Shown here piece after piece: positions 17,632-27,213 of a stretch of 37,495 bases of DNA. Source of the DNA: Kiritimatiellia bacterium (GTDB taxonomy: Bacteria; Verrucomicrobiota; Kiritimatiellia; JAAZAB01); contig JAQUMN010000037.1 of assembly GCA_028718125.1 (NCBI GenBank), forward strand, positions 1 to 37,495, read 5' to 3'. The stretch's first letter is position 1. Each line of letters starts with the position of its first letter. The notes under the pieces were generated by a model, which saw only the letters and a program-made list of their open reading frames with translations, had not been told where the DNA came from and did not search any database. The position numbers and the translations under genes were made by a program.

Positions 17632-19062
17632 TCATCCTTTTATACAGATCAGCGGCGCCAACCTGGCGATCTTGCGCGCCAGGCGCGACCGTTCCGTTAC
17701 TTCCACCACGTCGCTGACATCCTTGTAAGCGCCCGGCGCTTCTTCGGCGACACTGCGCGCGGAGGCGCTGCGGATCAGGATGTTGCGCAATTCCAGGCGT
17801 TTGACGACGTCGCGGCCCTGCCACTGCTTGGCGGCCTGGCTCCGGCTCATCCGGCGCCCGGCCCCGTGGCAAGCTGATTGGAAAGACAGGGTTTCGTTGT
17901 CGCTGATGCCTGCCAACACGTAGGACGCCGTGCCCATCGTGCCTCCGATGAGAACGGGTTGACCGGTAGACTGGAATTCCGGCGGCAAAGACGCGTGGCC
18001 GGGTCCCAGGGCGCGCGTGGCCCCCTTGCGGTGAACATACAACCGTTTCATCTGGTCCCCAATCCGGTGCTCCTCTTCCGAGCAGATGTTGTGTGAAACG
18101 TCGTACAACAACGGCAATTCCATTTTGCCGAATACCAGATTGAACGTGTCGCGCACTAAACTGGAAATAATCTGGCGATTGGCCAGCGCGCAATTGGCGG
18201 CCGCGCGCATGGCGCCGAGGTACGCTTCGCCTTCGCGGGAATGAATCGGCGCGCAGGCCAGTTCGGGATCGGTGATCGGAATGCCGTGGGCATGGGCCGC
18301 GTTGAGCATGAGCCGGGCGTATTCCGTGGCCACCTGGTGGCCCAGCCCGCGCGAGCCGCAATGGATGCTGACGACAATTTCGCCTGCGCGCAGGCCGAAC
18401 ACTGCGGCCGTGGCGGGGTCGTATATCTCGACCACCTCCTGCACTTCCAGGTAATGATTTCCGGAACCTAACGTGCCCATTTCATCCTGCTGGCGCTTGC
18501 GGGCCTGTTCGGAAATATGCTCCGGCGCCGCCTCGGACATTTCGCCGTGGTGCTCGATCCGTTCCAGGTCGTGCGGCAGCCCGTACCCGCGCTGGACCGC
18601 CCAGCGCGCGCCTCCGACCAGCATCCGGTCGGTTTCCGGGCGCGTGAGCCGGATGGCGCCCTTGCTGCCTACGCCGGCGGGAATGGCATAAAACAGGGCA
18701 TCCGCCAGCTTTTGCTGGCGCGCGCGCACCTCTTCGGCCATGAGTCCGGTCAACATCGTGCGCACGCCGCAGGAAATGTCGAAGCCGACGCCTCCGGCCG
18801 AAACCACCCCGCCGTCTTTGGCATCGAAGGCGGCCACGCCGCCGATGGGAAAGCCGTAACCCCAATGCGCGTCCGGCATGGCGAAGGCTGCCGTCTCGAT
18901 GCCGGGCAAGGCCGCGATATTGGCCAGTTGTTCCAGCACCTTGGCGTCCATCGCGCGGATCAGTTCCGGCGAGGCATACAAAATTGCCGGTGCGCGCATC
19001 CGGTCGGCTGGCGGCAATCTCCATCGGGTTGCCGTATCTTGCTGAAGTCGGCTGGTATCCAT
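17632..19062 (-). CDS. rtcB: RNA-splicing ligase RtcB
   Basis: 476 residues, normal for the family. RtcB joins 2',3'-cyclic phosphate or 3'-phosphate RNA ends to 5'-OH ends using GTP and Mn2+, in RNA repair. Metal-site motifs are present: GFDISCGVR (Asp95, Cys98), GSGNHYLEV (His203), SIHCGSRGLGHQ (His234) and DVSHNI (His324). The guanylylated histidine is His399 in SACHGAGR. No archease or RtcA gene and no RtcR-type σ54 regulator lies beside it, so it is a single gene here. The start has no clear ribosome-binding site. Confidence 0.96.
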   Translation of the reverse strand: MDTSRLQQDTATRWRLPPADRMRAPAILYASPELIRAMDAKVLEQLANIAALPGIETAAFAMPDAHWGYGFPIGGVAAFDAKDGGVVSAGGVGFDISCGVRTMLTGLMAEEVRARQQKLADALFYAIPAGVGSKGAIRLTRPETDRMLVGGARWAVQRGYGLPHDLERIEHHGEMSEAAPEHISEQARKRQQDEMGTLGSGNHYLEVQEVVEIYDPATAAVFGLRAGEIVVSIHCGSRGLGHQVATEYARLMLNAAHAHGIPITDPELACAPIHSREGEAYLGAMRAAANCALANRQIISSLVRDTFNLVFGKMELPLLYDVSHNICSEEEHRIGDQMKRLYVHRKGATRALGPGHASLPPEFQSTGQPVLIGGTMGTASYVLAGISDNETLSFQSACHGAGRRMSRSQAAKQWQGRDVVKRLELRNILIRSASARSVAEEAPGAYKDVSDVVEVTERSRLARKIARLAPLICIKG

Positions 19063-19318
19063 GACAATAAATTATTCCAATTTTTTGATCATAGCAACAC
19101 TGGCCTGAGCTCAATCTGCTCTCAAGGCATACCTGATCCGGATCCCGGTGGTGCCCGGATTGTCCCGCTTTCATCTGGCTAAATTAAATTCGCGATCGTG
19201 AAAATAACTCTTACGGCGCCAATAACGGGAAAGTAACCGTAATTTTGTGTTTTGCCGCAATATGGGCATCAACTATAAACTTGAATACAAGATGCTGATC
19301 GGGCACATTGTCCGCATT

Positions 19319-21117
<1,799 letters not shown>

Positions 21118-21121
<4 letters not shown>

Positions 21122-21765
21122 ATATCGGCAATCAATTAAAAGCACGGCCGGCCTATCGCCGCCTGATTATTGCCGCGTTGACGGTGCTGGTGGGGGTTGC
21201 CTGCGTCTGGAGCTGGGATCTGGCGCTCAAGGATCGTTTGGCGACCAAGCGCTGGGGAGTTGTTGAGCAGGGGCTGATCTATCGAAGCGGAAGGCTTCCC
21301 CTGGATCGTGCCCAAGCCACGTTGGCCAACCATCACATTCGCGTTCTCATTGATCTCACGGAGAACAAGCCCGACAACCGGTTCCAGCTAAAGGAGCGCA
21401 TGGCAGCCGTAGCGCTGGGCATTGAGTACCATAATTTTCCCCTGGCTGGCGACGGCACGGGAGATATTCGCTCCTATGCCCGGGCCATCGCGGTCATGCA
21501 CCAGGCCCGGCGCGGAGGCAAGCCCGTTCTGGTGCATTGCGCCGCGGGCGCCCAGCGCACCGGCGGTGTTGTGGCCGCGTATCGGGTCCTGGTGGAACGC
21601 AAGTCGCCGGATGAGGCCCGTGCTGAACTCAAGCGCTATGGCTGGCACCCCGGCAAAGACCAGATCCTTCTGGATTATCTGAACCGGAACATGGCCGAAC
21701 TGGCCGGGCTATTGCTTGGCGCGCAGGTCATCGATGCCATTCCTGATCCACTGCCGCTATTATAG
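21118..21765 (+). CDS. membrane-anchored dual-specificity/tyrosine phosphatase-like protein
   Basis: 215 residues, starting at the ATG that overlaps the glycosyltransferase stop (ATGA). One membrane helix lies at about 16-33, with the catalytic domain behind it. The Cys-phosphatase loop HCAAGAQRTGG has the nucleophile Cys141 and Arg147; an Asp-containing loop FPLAGDGTGD near 107-116 may supply the general acid. Positive residues before the helix suggest the domain faces the periplasm, though this is uncertain. Such enzymes act on phosphoproteins, but also on phosphoinositides and other phospholipids. The tight coupling to an ArnT-like enzyme suggests a role with a polyprenyl-phosphate or lipid A substrate (inference). 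Confidence 0.82.
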
Positions 21766-21808
21766 CCTGTCCCAAACAAAACAAGATTCACCATCGCAGG
21801 GGCAAAGA

Positions 21809-21871
21809 GACGAAGGACAGATGTCAGAGGTCAGACTGAATAACGAATCACGAATATCGAATAACGAATCC
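21809..21871 (+). repeat. heptamer array in the phosphatase-transglycosylase spacer
   Basis: Nine in-phase 7-mers, beginning GACGAAG, GACAGAT and ending with four CGAAT-type units (CGAATCA to CGAATCC). The rest of the spacer, 21766-22056, holds no gene that I can see. Confidence 0.65.
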
Positions 21872-22002
21872 TTGGCGACGGCGGAAATGGAGTCGTTCTC
21901 CGTGTCACTTCTGTGGTAAATCCCGACTTTTCTTAACATTTATCTGGCTTTTACAGCAGTTTCCAACGTTTACGGTCATTAGGCAGATCCTGCGTTCGGG
22001 GC

Positions 22003-22032
22003 TTGACAATGGGCATTGCGGGGCGCAATGAT
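22003..22032 (+). promoter_or_regulatory. candidate promoter for the lytic transglycosylase
   Basis: A perfect -35 TTGACA (22003-22008), an 18-bp spacer and AATGAT (22027-22032). Transcription would start near 22039, which rules out the in-frame start at 22003 and supports the ATG at 22057. Confidence 0.5.
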
Positions 22033-22056
22033 GGCGCATATTTTGGTAACGAGCTT

Positions 22057-22980
22057 ATGAAACGGTCATTATTCAAACAACTCATGCTGTCGGTGCTGTT
22101 CGCGTGCTCGTTGTCTGCAGACGTGCCGGGTGTGCGTGAACCGGCCAAATGGACGACAGACGACGGACGACAGACGACGGGTGGAGCGGCAGAGTTGGCG
22201 GTCGTTTTTTGCGCCAGTCGGGTGCAATCGCCTCCGATTTGGCTTTCGGCTCCCTTGGCCGTAACTGCGCCTGATCCGCTGGCGGGCGTGCTTTCGATAG
22301 AATGGATACCCGCCGGCATGGGCATCCATCCGATGGACCGGGCTAGTGTTCGCTGGGACGTTCTGCCCAGCATAAGTCCGGAAGCGATGAATGGTCCGGC
22401 GGATCCTCTTTCCCACGCGTTTCTCATTCCCCGCTATTGGATGCCCCTGGCCTTGCAGGAGAGCGCCTATACGGCCCGGTCGCGCGATGGCGCCGATCAG
22501 ACCGGCGGCGCGGATATGGCGGCCATGATTCCGCGTTTGAAAAAAATATTTGTGCAGGAAGGCGTGCCTCATCGATGGGTATGGGTTGCGGAAGTAGAGT
22601 CGGCGCTCAATGCGCAGGCCGTAAGTTCAGCCGGGGCGGCGGGTCTCTTCCAGTTGATGCCCGGCACTGCCCGGCGATTCGGCCTGCAAACGGCGCCGGT
22701 AGATGATCGTATGGAGCCCGAGAAAAGCGCGGCGGCGGCGGCGCAATATCTCAAGATTTTGCACCGGGAATTCGGCTGCTGGTCATTGGCCCTGGCGGCG
22801 TATAATGCCGGCGAAGGGCGGGTAAAGGAAATCATGAAGAAGCGCAAGGCCCGTACATTTAACGAGGTGGAGCGCTACCTGCCCCCGGAAACCCGGGCCT
22901 ATGTCCCCAAAGTCATGGCCGTTGTTGCCCTGCGCGAAGATCGGTCCCACGGCATTCCCGGCGCCTTCTGGATGCCGTAA
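22057..22980 (+). CDS. lytic transglycosylase, SLT domain
   Basis: 307 residues from ATG 22057. An N-terminal export signal (KRSLFKQLMLSVLFACSLSA) may be type I, or a poor lipobox at LFAC. Residues about 30-150 are Pro/Ala-rich and unassigned, and include a piece coded by four 7-bp repeats. The SLT domain covers about 155-300: catalytic Glu181 in VAEVESALN, then SSAGAAGLFQLMPGTA and the AAYNAGEGRV motif. It would cleave peptidoglycan between MurNAc and GlcNAc, forming anhydro ends, in the periplasm. Goose-type/MltD-like and Slt70-type enzymes share this core. There is no LysM domain. The next gene begins 104 bp on. Confidence 0.9.
   Translation: MKRSLFKQLMLSVLFACSLSADVPGVREPAKWTTDDGRQTTGGAAELAVVFCASRVQSPPIWLSAPLAVTAPDPLAGVLSIEWIPAGMGIHPMDRASVRWDVLPSISPEAMNGPADPLSHAFLIPRYWMPLALQESAYTARSRDGADQTGGADMAAMIPRLKKIFVQEGVPHRWVWVAEVESALNAQAVSSAGAAGLFQLMPGTARRFGLQTAPVDDRMEPEKSAAAAAQYLKILHREFGCWSLALAAYNAGEGRVKEIMKKRKARTFNEVERYLPPETRAYVPKVMAVVALREDRSHGIPGAFWMP
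22152..22179 (+). repeat. in-frame heptamer array inside the transglycosylase gene
   Basis: GACGACA and GACGACG alternate twice (four units), coding a T/D/G/R/Q-rich stretch near residues 33-42 of the protein. The same units recur by the gspD start. Confidence 0.7.
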
Positions 22981-23043
22981 GACGGGCAACAGACGACCGA
23001 TGACGGACTTTGGACCGGAATCGGAGGGCGGCAATCGGATGTC
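22981..23043 (+). repeat. degenerate heptamer-like array after the transglycosylase gene
   Basis: Starting right after the stop codon, nine 7-mers can be laid end to end, eight ending in C (for example AACAGAC, GACGGAC, GGATGTC). More degenerate than the other arrays, so less certain. Confidence 0.45.
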
Positions 23044-23084
23044 AAAGTATTTGAATTGTTTCGTGATTGATCAAGGAATAAACA

Positions 23085-24101
23085 ATGAGCAAGATTCGCG
23101 TTGCGTTCATGGGCTTTCGTCACGGGCATATCGGGGATGCCTATCGCCGGCTCCAGGACCGGGATGATGCCGAAATCGTGGCCGCCTGCGAGGAAGATGA
23201 ACCCGCCCGCCACGCACTCGCCGCCCAGGGCAAAATTAAGATTACCCATGCCTCTTTCGAAGCCATGCTCGCCGGAGTGCCTGCCGACGTAATTGCCGTG
23301 GGCGATTATTTCACCAAGCGCGGCCGCATCCTGATCCAGGCTCTCGAGCATGGATGCCACGTCATCAGCGACAAACCCGTCTGCACCAGCCTGGAAGAAT
23401 TGGGCCAAATCGTAAAGCTGGCGTCCGCCAAACGCCTGGTCGTCGGCTGTCAATTGGACCAGCGCGATTGCGCCGCGACAGCGGCTGCCCGCGCGGCGAT
23501 CCGTGCTGGGGAAATCGGCGAGGTGCATGCCGTTTCGTTCGGCGGTCAGCACGCGCTGATGTTCGGCACCCGGCCGGGCTGGTATTTTGAGCCGGGCAAG
23601 CACGGCGGGACGATTAACGATATTGCCATTCACGCGATCAACACTATCCCGCGGATTACCGGGCTGCGTTTTACGATGGTCAATAGCGCGCGCAACTGGA
23701 ATGCCCGCTTGAAGGAGGTTCCCCATTTCAAGGACGCGGCCCAGATGATGCTGACGATGGATAACGGCTGCGGTGTGTTGGGGGATGTCTCCTACCTGAT
23801 GCCGGATAATTTCGGCAGCCGCATCCCGCTGAATTGGCGTTTTTTGTTCTGGGGCAGCGCCGGTATCCTGGATATCGCTTCCGGTGGCGTCACGCTGTAT
23901 AAAAACGGAGAGAAAAACCCACGCATTCTGCCCTTGCCGGAGGTGAAGGCCGGTCAATACCTGGAGTCGTTCTTGAATGAAATCAAGGGCGTGCGCCAGC
24001 CCGATGAGCTTGGCATGCAGGAAGTTCTGGAGTCCAGCCGCATTGCGCTCATGATCCAGCGCGCCGCCGATGACGAGGCAACCAATCAGCCGCTGGTGTG
24101 A
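23085..24101 (+). CDS. Gfo/Idh/MocA-family NAD(P)-dependent oxidoreductase
   Basis: 338 residues. The N-terminal Rossmann domain begins VAFMGFRHGHIG, a variant of the usual GxGxxG loop. SDKPVC near 95-100 takes the place of the EKP motif with its conserved Lys97. GGTINDIAIH near 174-183 carries the Asp179 and His183 expected in the active site. These enzymes oxidise or reduce sugars, inositols and related substrates; this branch is common in carbohydrate-degrading bacteria. AAGGA 8 nt before the ATG fixes the start. No sugar gene adjoins it, so the substrate is unknown. Confidence 0.9.
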   Translation: MSKIRVAFMGFRHGHIGDAYRRLQDRDDAEIVAACEEDEPARHALAAQGKIKITHASFEAMLAGVPADVIAVGDYFTKRGRILIQALEHGCHVISDKPVCTSLEELGQIVKLASAKRLVVGCQLDQRDCAATAAARAAIRAGEIGEVHAVSFGGQHALMFGTRPGWYFEPGKHGGTINDIAIHAINTIPRITGLRFTMVNSARNWNARLKEVPHFKDAAQMMLTMDNGCGVLGDVSYLMPDNFGSRIPLNWRFLFWGSAGILDIASGGVTLYKNGEKNPRILPLPEVKAGQYLESFLNEIKGVRQPDELGMQEVLESSRIALMIQRAADDEATNQPLV

Positions 24102-24136
24102 GGAAGGACCGAATACTTCGCGCTGCGCGCGCGCTC

Positions 24137-25348
24137 TTACCGCAGGTGCTGGTTCAAAGTGAGGATGGGCAACAGGATCGCCAGCACCACGAGCAGCACA
24201 AATATGCCGATAATCAGGATCAGCACCGGCTCCAATAGATTCATGCGGCGGGTCAAAAAGCGGTCCCATTGCTGTTGCAGCCGGTCCGCGGCGCTGTCCA
24301 GCATACGCGCCAGGGCGCCGCTGGCTTCACCCACCTGGACCCATCCGAATAACGAACCGAACGGGGGAATCCGTCGCAGCATGTCCGCCAAGGTCCGGCC
24401 GTGGCGCACGGCATCGGCTTCCGCGATGACCAGGTCAGCTACCCAGCGGCTACCCGTGGCTTTGCCGGCCAGCGGCAAGCCTTCAATCAGGGATACGCCC
24501 CCGTTGATCAGCAGGGCCAGCGTGCGCGCAAACCGCAACGAGACGAGGATTGCATATCCTGCGCCGATCAGCGGCAACCCGAATAATCTCCGGTTGAAAT
24601 TGCGCGCTTTTTCAGGATCCCGCGCCAGGCTCCGCCACCAGAGAATGCCTCCAGCAAGGGCCAGCGCAAGCACGGGCAATCCCACATGCATGAACAAGCT
24701 GCCGAATCGGATCATAAAACGGGTCAGCAGGGGCAGGGCGATATGGCTGTCTTCCATCAGCAGGTTGCCGATGCGCGGAATGCCGAAGCCCAGGAGTCCG
24801 ATGGCAATCGCGATGGCGACCACAAAAATCATGGCGGGATAAATCAGGGCGGTGACGAACCGGTCGCGCAAGCCGACCTGCTCATCCAGAAAACAGGCCA
24901 GCCGTTCCATGACCGTATCCAGCGACGCGGCCCGCTCGCCCGCCGCGATCACCGCCTTTTCATAACTGCTGACCGTCCGGCTGGCGTCACCGAGCGCGTC
25001 AGCCAGCGAGGCGCCTTCCTTGATTTTGTCGCGGAGCGACGCCAGGATCGGGCGCGTCGCACCCATGTCGGGGGATTGAATCAGAACGTCGAGTGCGGCC
25101 ACCAGGGGTAGACCGGCGCGCAGGAGGGCGACCAGTTCGCGATAGAACATTGTCCGTTCGTCCACGGGAAAGGCCGTTTTCCGGAAGGCGAAAAGGGAGG
25201 GCTTTAATTCGCCGGCGGGCACGATCTTTTCAGCGAGGAGGCCGTCGCCCGCCAGCTTTTCTCGCGCCTGCTTGATATCCTGCGCTTCAATCAATCCCCT
25301 GCGGGGCCGACCGGAACCATCGAATCCCCTGTATTCATATGTTTGCAT
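24137..25348 (-). CDS. gspF: type II secretion inner-membrane protein GspF
   Basis: About 403 residues from ATG 25348 (MQTYEYRGFDGSGRPRRG, the usual GspF/PilC N-terminus); upstream TTG/ATG codons at 25372-25366 are possible. Two T2SSF cytoplasmic domains lie at about 60-190 and 260-385. Three membrane stretches are visible: FVTALIYPAMIFVVAIAIAI, a second near 210-230, and a C-terminal helix ending in ILLPILTL. GspF is the platform that links the GspE ATPase to pseudopilus assembly. It follows gspE with a 197-bp spacer carrying an inverted repeat. No pseudopilin (gspG-K) gene follows. Confidence 0.9.
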   Translation of the reverse strand: MQTYEYRGFDGSGRPRRGLIEAQDIKQAREKLAGDGLLAEKIVPAGELKPSLFAFRKTAFPVDERTMFYRELVALLRAGLPLVAALDVLIQSPDMGATRPILASLRDKIKEGASLADALGDASRTVSSYEKAVIAAGERAASLDTVMERLACFLDEQVGLRDRFVTALIYPAMIFVVAIAIAIGLLGFGIPRIGNLLMEDSHIALPLLTRFMIRFGSLFMHVGLPVLALALAGGILWWRSLARDPEKARNFNRRLFGLPLIGAGYAILVSLRFARTLALLINGGVSLIEGLPLAGKATGSRWVADLVIAEADAVRHGRTLADMLRRIPPFGSLFGWVQVGEASGALARMLDSAADRLQQQWDRFLTRRMNLLEPVLILIIGIFVLLVVLAILLPILTLNQHLR

Positions 25349-25383
25349 GAGAAGAATAGACAACATCAACAAAGAATCTTTAC

Positions 25384-25516
25384 CACGGATAAAACGGATG
25401 GCACTAATATTGGAAAGAAGAAAGAAACGCTTTTGGGTTTTCCCGTCATAGTCGGGTCTGCCTTAGGCGTGATAATATTTGTTTTTTATCCGTGAAATCA
25501 GTATAATCCGCCGTGG
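25384..25516. repeat. inverted-repeat element between gspE and gspF
   Basis: CACGGATAAAA (25384-25394) is the exact reverse complement of TTTTATCCGTG (25484-25494), with 89 bp between. Inside is a smaller stem CCCG/CGGG (25443-25457). The right arm runs into 9-bp units ATCCGTGAA, ATCAGTATA. It could be a small non-autonomous repeat element or an mRNA structure that lowers gspF expression. Confidence 0.5.
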
Positions 25517-25545
25517 TTTTTTTTAGGTTACGGGCATTGTCCGAA

Positions 25546-27141
25546 TTAGTAAGCGGCTCGTCCGATTGTGCGCAAGAGCTCCGCAAAGCTGGTCAGGCCG
25601 CGTCCGAGTTTTTCCGCGCCGTCGTCCAGCAGCGTGGCCATGCCGCTGCGGATGGCCAGGCTGCGCAGGATTTGACTGTTGGGATGCTCGACGCGGATGG
25701 CATCGGCTATATCCGCATTCACGATCATAAGCTCAAACAGCCCCGTGCGTCCCTTGTATCCTTCCAGGCAGGCCGGGCAGCCTTGCGGCGACCATACTGC
25801 CGACGGTACCGCGGTGCAGTGCGCTTCCTTCAGTATGGAGATCTCCGCCTCGGTCAGGGTGGCCGGCTTTCGGCACTCGGCGCAAAGCCGGCGGGTCAGG
25901 CGCTGGGCCAGCACGGCGCGCAGGCAGGCGGCCAGCAGGTAGGGCTCCACGCCCATATCAATCATCCGGATAACAGCGCTGGGCGCGTCATTGGTGTGCA
26001 GTGTGGTGAACACGAGATGGCCGGTCAGCGACGCCCGGACAGCGATTTCTGCTGTTTCCAGGTCACGGATTTCGCCCACCAGGATCGTGTCCGGATCCTG
26101 GCGCAGAATATGCCGCAAGCCGTCGGCAAACGTCAGGCCGATTTTGGGCTTTACCTGGATCTGGCCGATGTCCGGGAGCTGGTATTCGATTGGATCTTCT
26201 ATTGTCAGGATGTTCAGCCGCGACTTGTTCAGCTGCTGAAGTGCCGCATACAGGGTGGTCGTTTTGCCGCTCCCGGTCGGGCCGCTGACGATAATGATCC
26301 CGTTCGGTTCCATGAGCAGGCGGTCAATGGCCGTCAGCATGGTCGCCGAGAGCCCGAGCCCGGCCAAGGGCAGCACCGTGGTGTTGCGGTTAAGCAGTCG
26401 CAGGACGACGCGCTCGCCTTCGGCCACCGGGATGGACGAGGCGCGAATATCAATTTCGCGTTCGCCGATCCGGACCCGCGCTACACCGTCCTGGGGCAGG
26501 CGTTTTTCGGAGATATCCATATGGGCCATGACCTTGAGCCGCGATATCAGGGCTGGTTCCAGGTGTTTCGGCGGCGACGTTTGCTCGTAGAGCACGCCGT
26601 CAATGCGGTAACGGATGCGCATGCGGGATTCGAAAGGCTCTACGTGGATATCGGATGCGTTGGCCTTGATGGCTTCCAGCAGGATCAGGTTGATAAGCTG
26701 GGTAATGGGTGCATTTTCGATCACCTGCAAAAGGTCGTCGCTGCGCGGAGACGCCCTGTTTTCGGCGGGCGCGAGTTCATCCAGGTCGCGGAGGAACTCG
26801 CGCGCGGTATCCGTGCGGCTGAAATAGCTGCGCTCGATGGCATTCATAATCACCGCCTGCGGCGCAAGCATTGGCGGTAATTCCCGGTTGAGGAGCAGCT
26901 CCAGGTGTTTCTGTGCGCTGATGGCGGTCGGATCGTTGAGCAACAAGACCGGTTGGCCATGGCGCCGGATTGGCAGCATGAGGTGCGTGCGCGCCCATTC
27001 CACCGGCAAATCGGCGGCCAGGTCGGCGGCCAGCATGGCATTGTCCACCGCTGTTATCAGGTCCAGGTTGAATTTCTGCGCCAGGGCCCTTAACTGTGCC
27101 ATCTCGGCCGTGGATTCGCTTGTCTTGGATTCAGGGGGCAT
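25546..27141 (-). CDS. gspE: type II secretion ATPase GspE
   Basis: 531 residues, a cytoplasmic hexameric ATPase driving pseudopilus assembly. An N-terminal T2SSE_N-like domain (about 20-140) is followed by the ATPase core: Walker A GPTGSGKTTTL near 285-295, Asp box in IEDPIEYQ, Walker B ILVGEIRD, His box GHLVFTTLHTND. A CAEC...CPAC pair near 418 and 454 is the zinc-binding motif of the GspE/PilB family. The context gspD-gspE-gspF favours type II secretion over type IV pili. The spacer before it is a 7-bp repeat array. Confidence 0.95.
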   Translation of the reverse strand: MPPESKTSESTAEMAQLRALAQKFNLDLITAVDNAMLAADLAADLPVEWARTHLMLPIRRHGQPVLLLNDPTAISAQKHLELLLNRELPPMLAPQAVIMNAIERSYFSRTDTAREFLRDLDELAPAENRASPRSDDLLQVIENAPITQLINLILLEAIKANASDIHVEPFESRMRIRYRIDGVLYEQTSPPKHLEPALISRLKVMAHMDISEKRLPQDGVARVRIGEREIDIRASSIPVAEGERVVLRLLNRNTTVLPLAGLGLSATMLTAIDRLLMEPNGIIIVSGPTGSGKTTTLYAALQQLNKSRLNILTIEDPIEYQLPDIGQIQVKPKIGLTFADGLRHILRQDPDTILVGEIRDLETAEIAVRASLTGHLVFTTLHTNDAPSAVIRMIDMGVEPYLLAACLRAVLAQRLTRRLCAECRKPATLTEAEISILKEAHCTAVPSAVWSPQGCPACLEGYKGRTGLFELMIVNADIADAIRVEHPNSQILRSLAIRSGMATLLDDGAEKLGRGLTSFAELLRTIGRAAY

Positions 27142-27150
27142 GACTGATGT

Positions 27151-27213
27151 TCCAATGAAGAATGCAGAATGGTTTGTCGTCCGCCTTCTGATCTCTGTCT
27201 TCCGTCGTCTCCC
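27151..27213 (-). repeat. heptamer array filling the gspD-gspE spacer
   Basis: Nine 7-bp units lie end to end from 27151 to the last base before the gspD stop codon at 27214, for example (plus strand) AAGAATG, CAGAATG, then CTCTGTC and TTCCGTC. Two sequence subfamilies meet in one phase. Confidence 0.65.

Noticed and set aside
16775..18361. 528-codon minus-strand frame spanning the porin 3' end and part of rtcB
   Set aside because: It lies antisense to the porin and out of frame with rtcB, both well supported; no domain is recognisable.
19063..19200. σ54-type promoter upstream of rtcB
   Set aside because: GGCCAGTG...GC near the expected place has the wrong spacing for GG-N10-GC, and no RtcR gene is nearby.
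22899..24269. 456-codon minus-strand frame opposite the oxidoreductase
   Set aside because: The plus-strand protein has all Gfo/Idh/MocA motifs and a good ribosome-binding site; this frame has neither.
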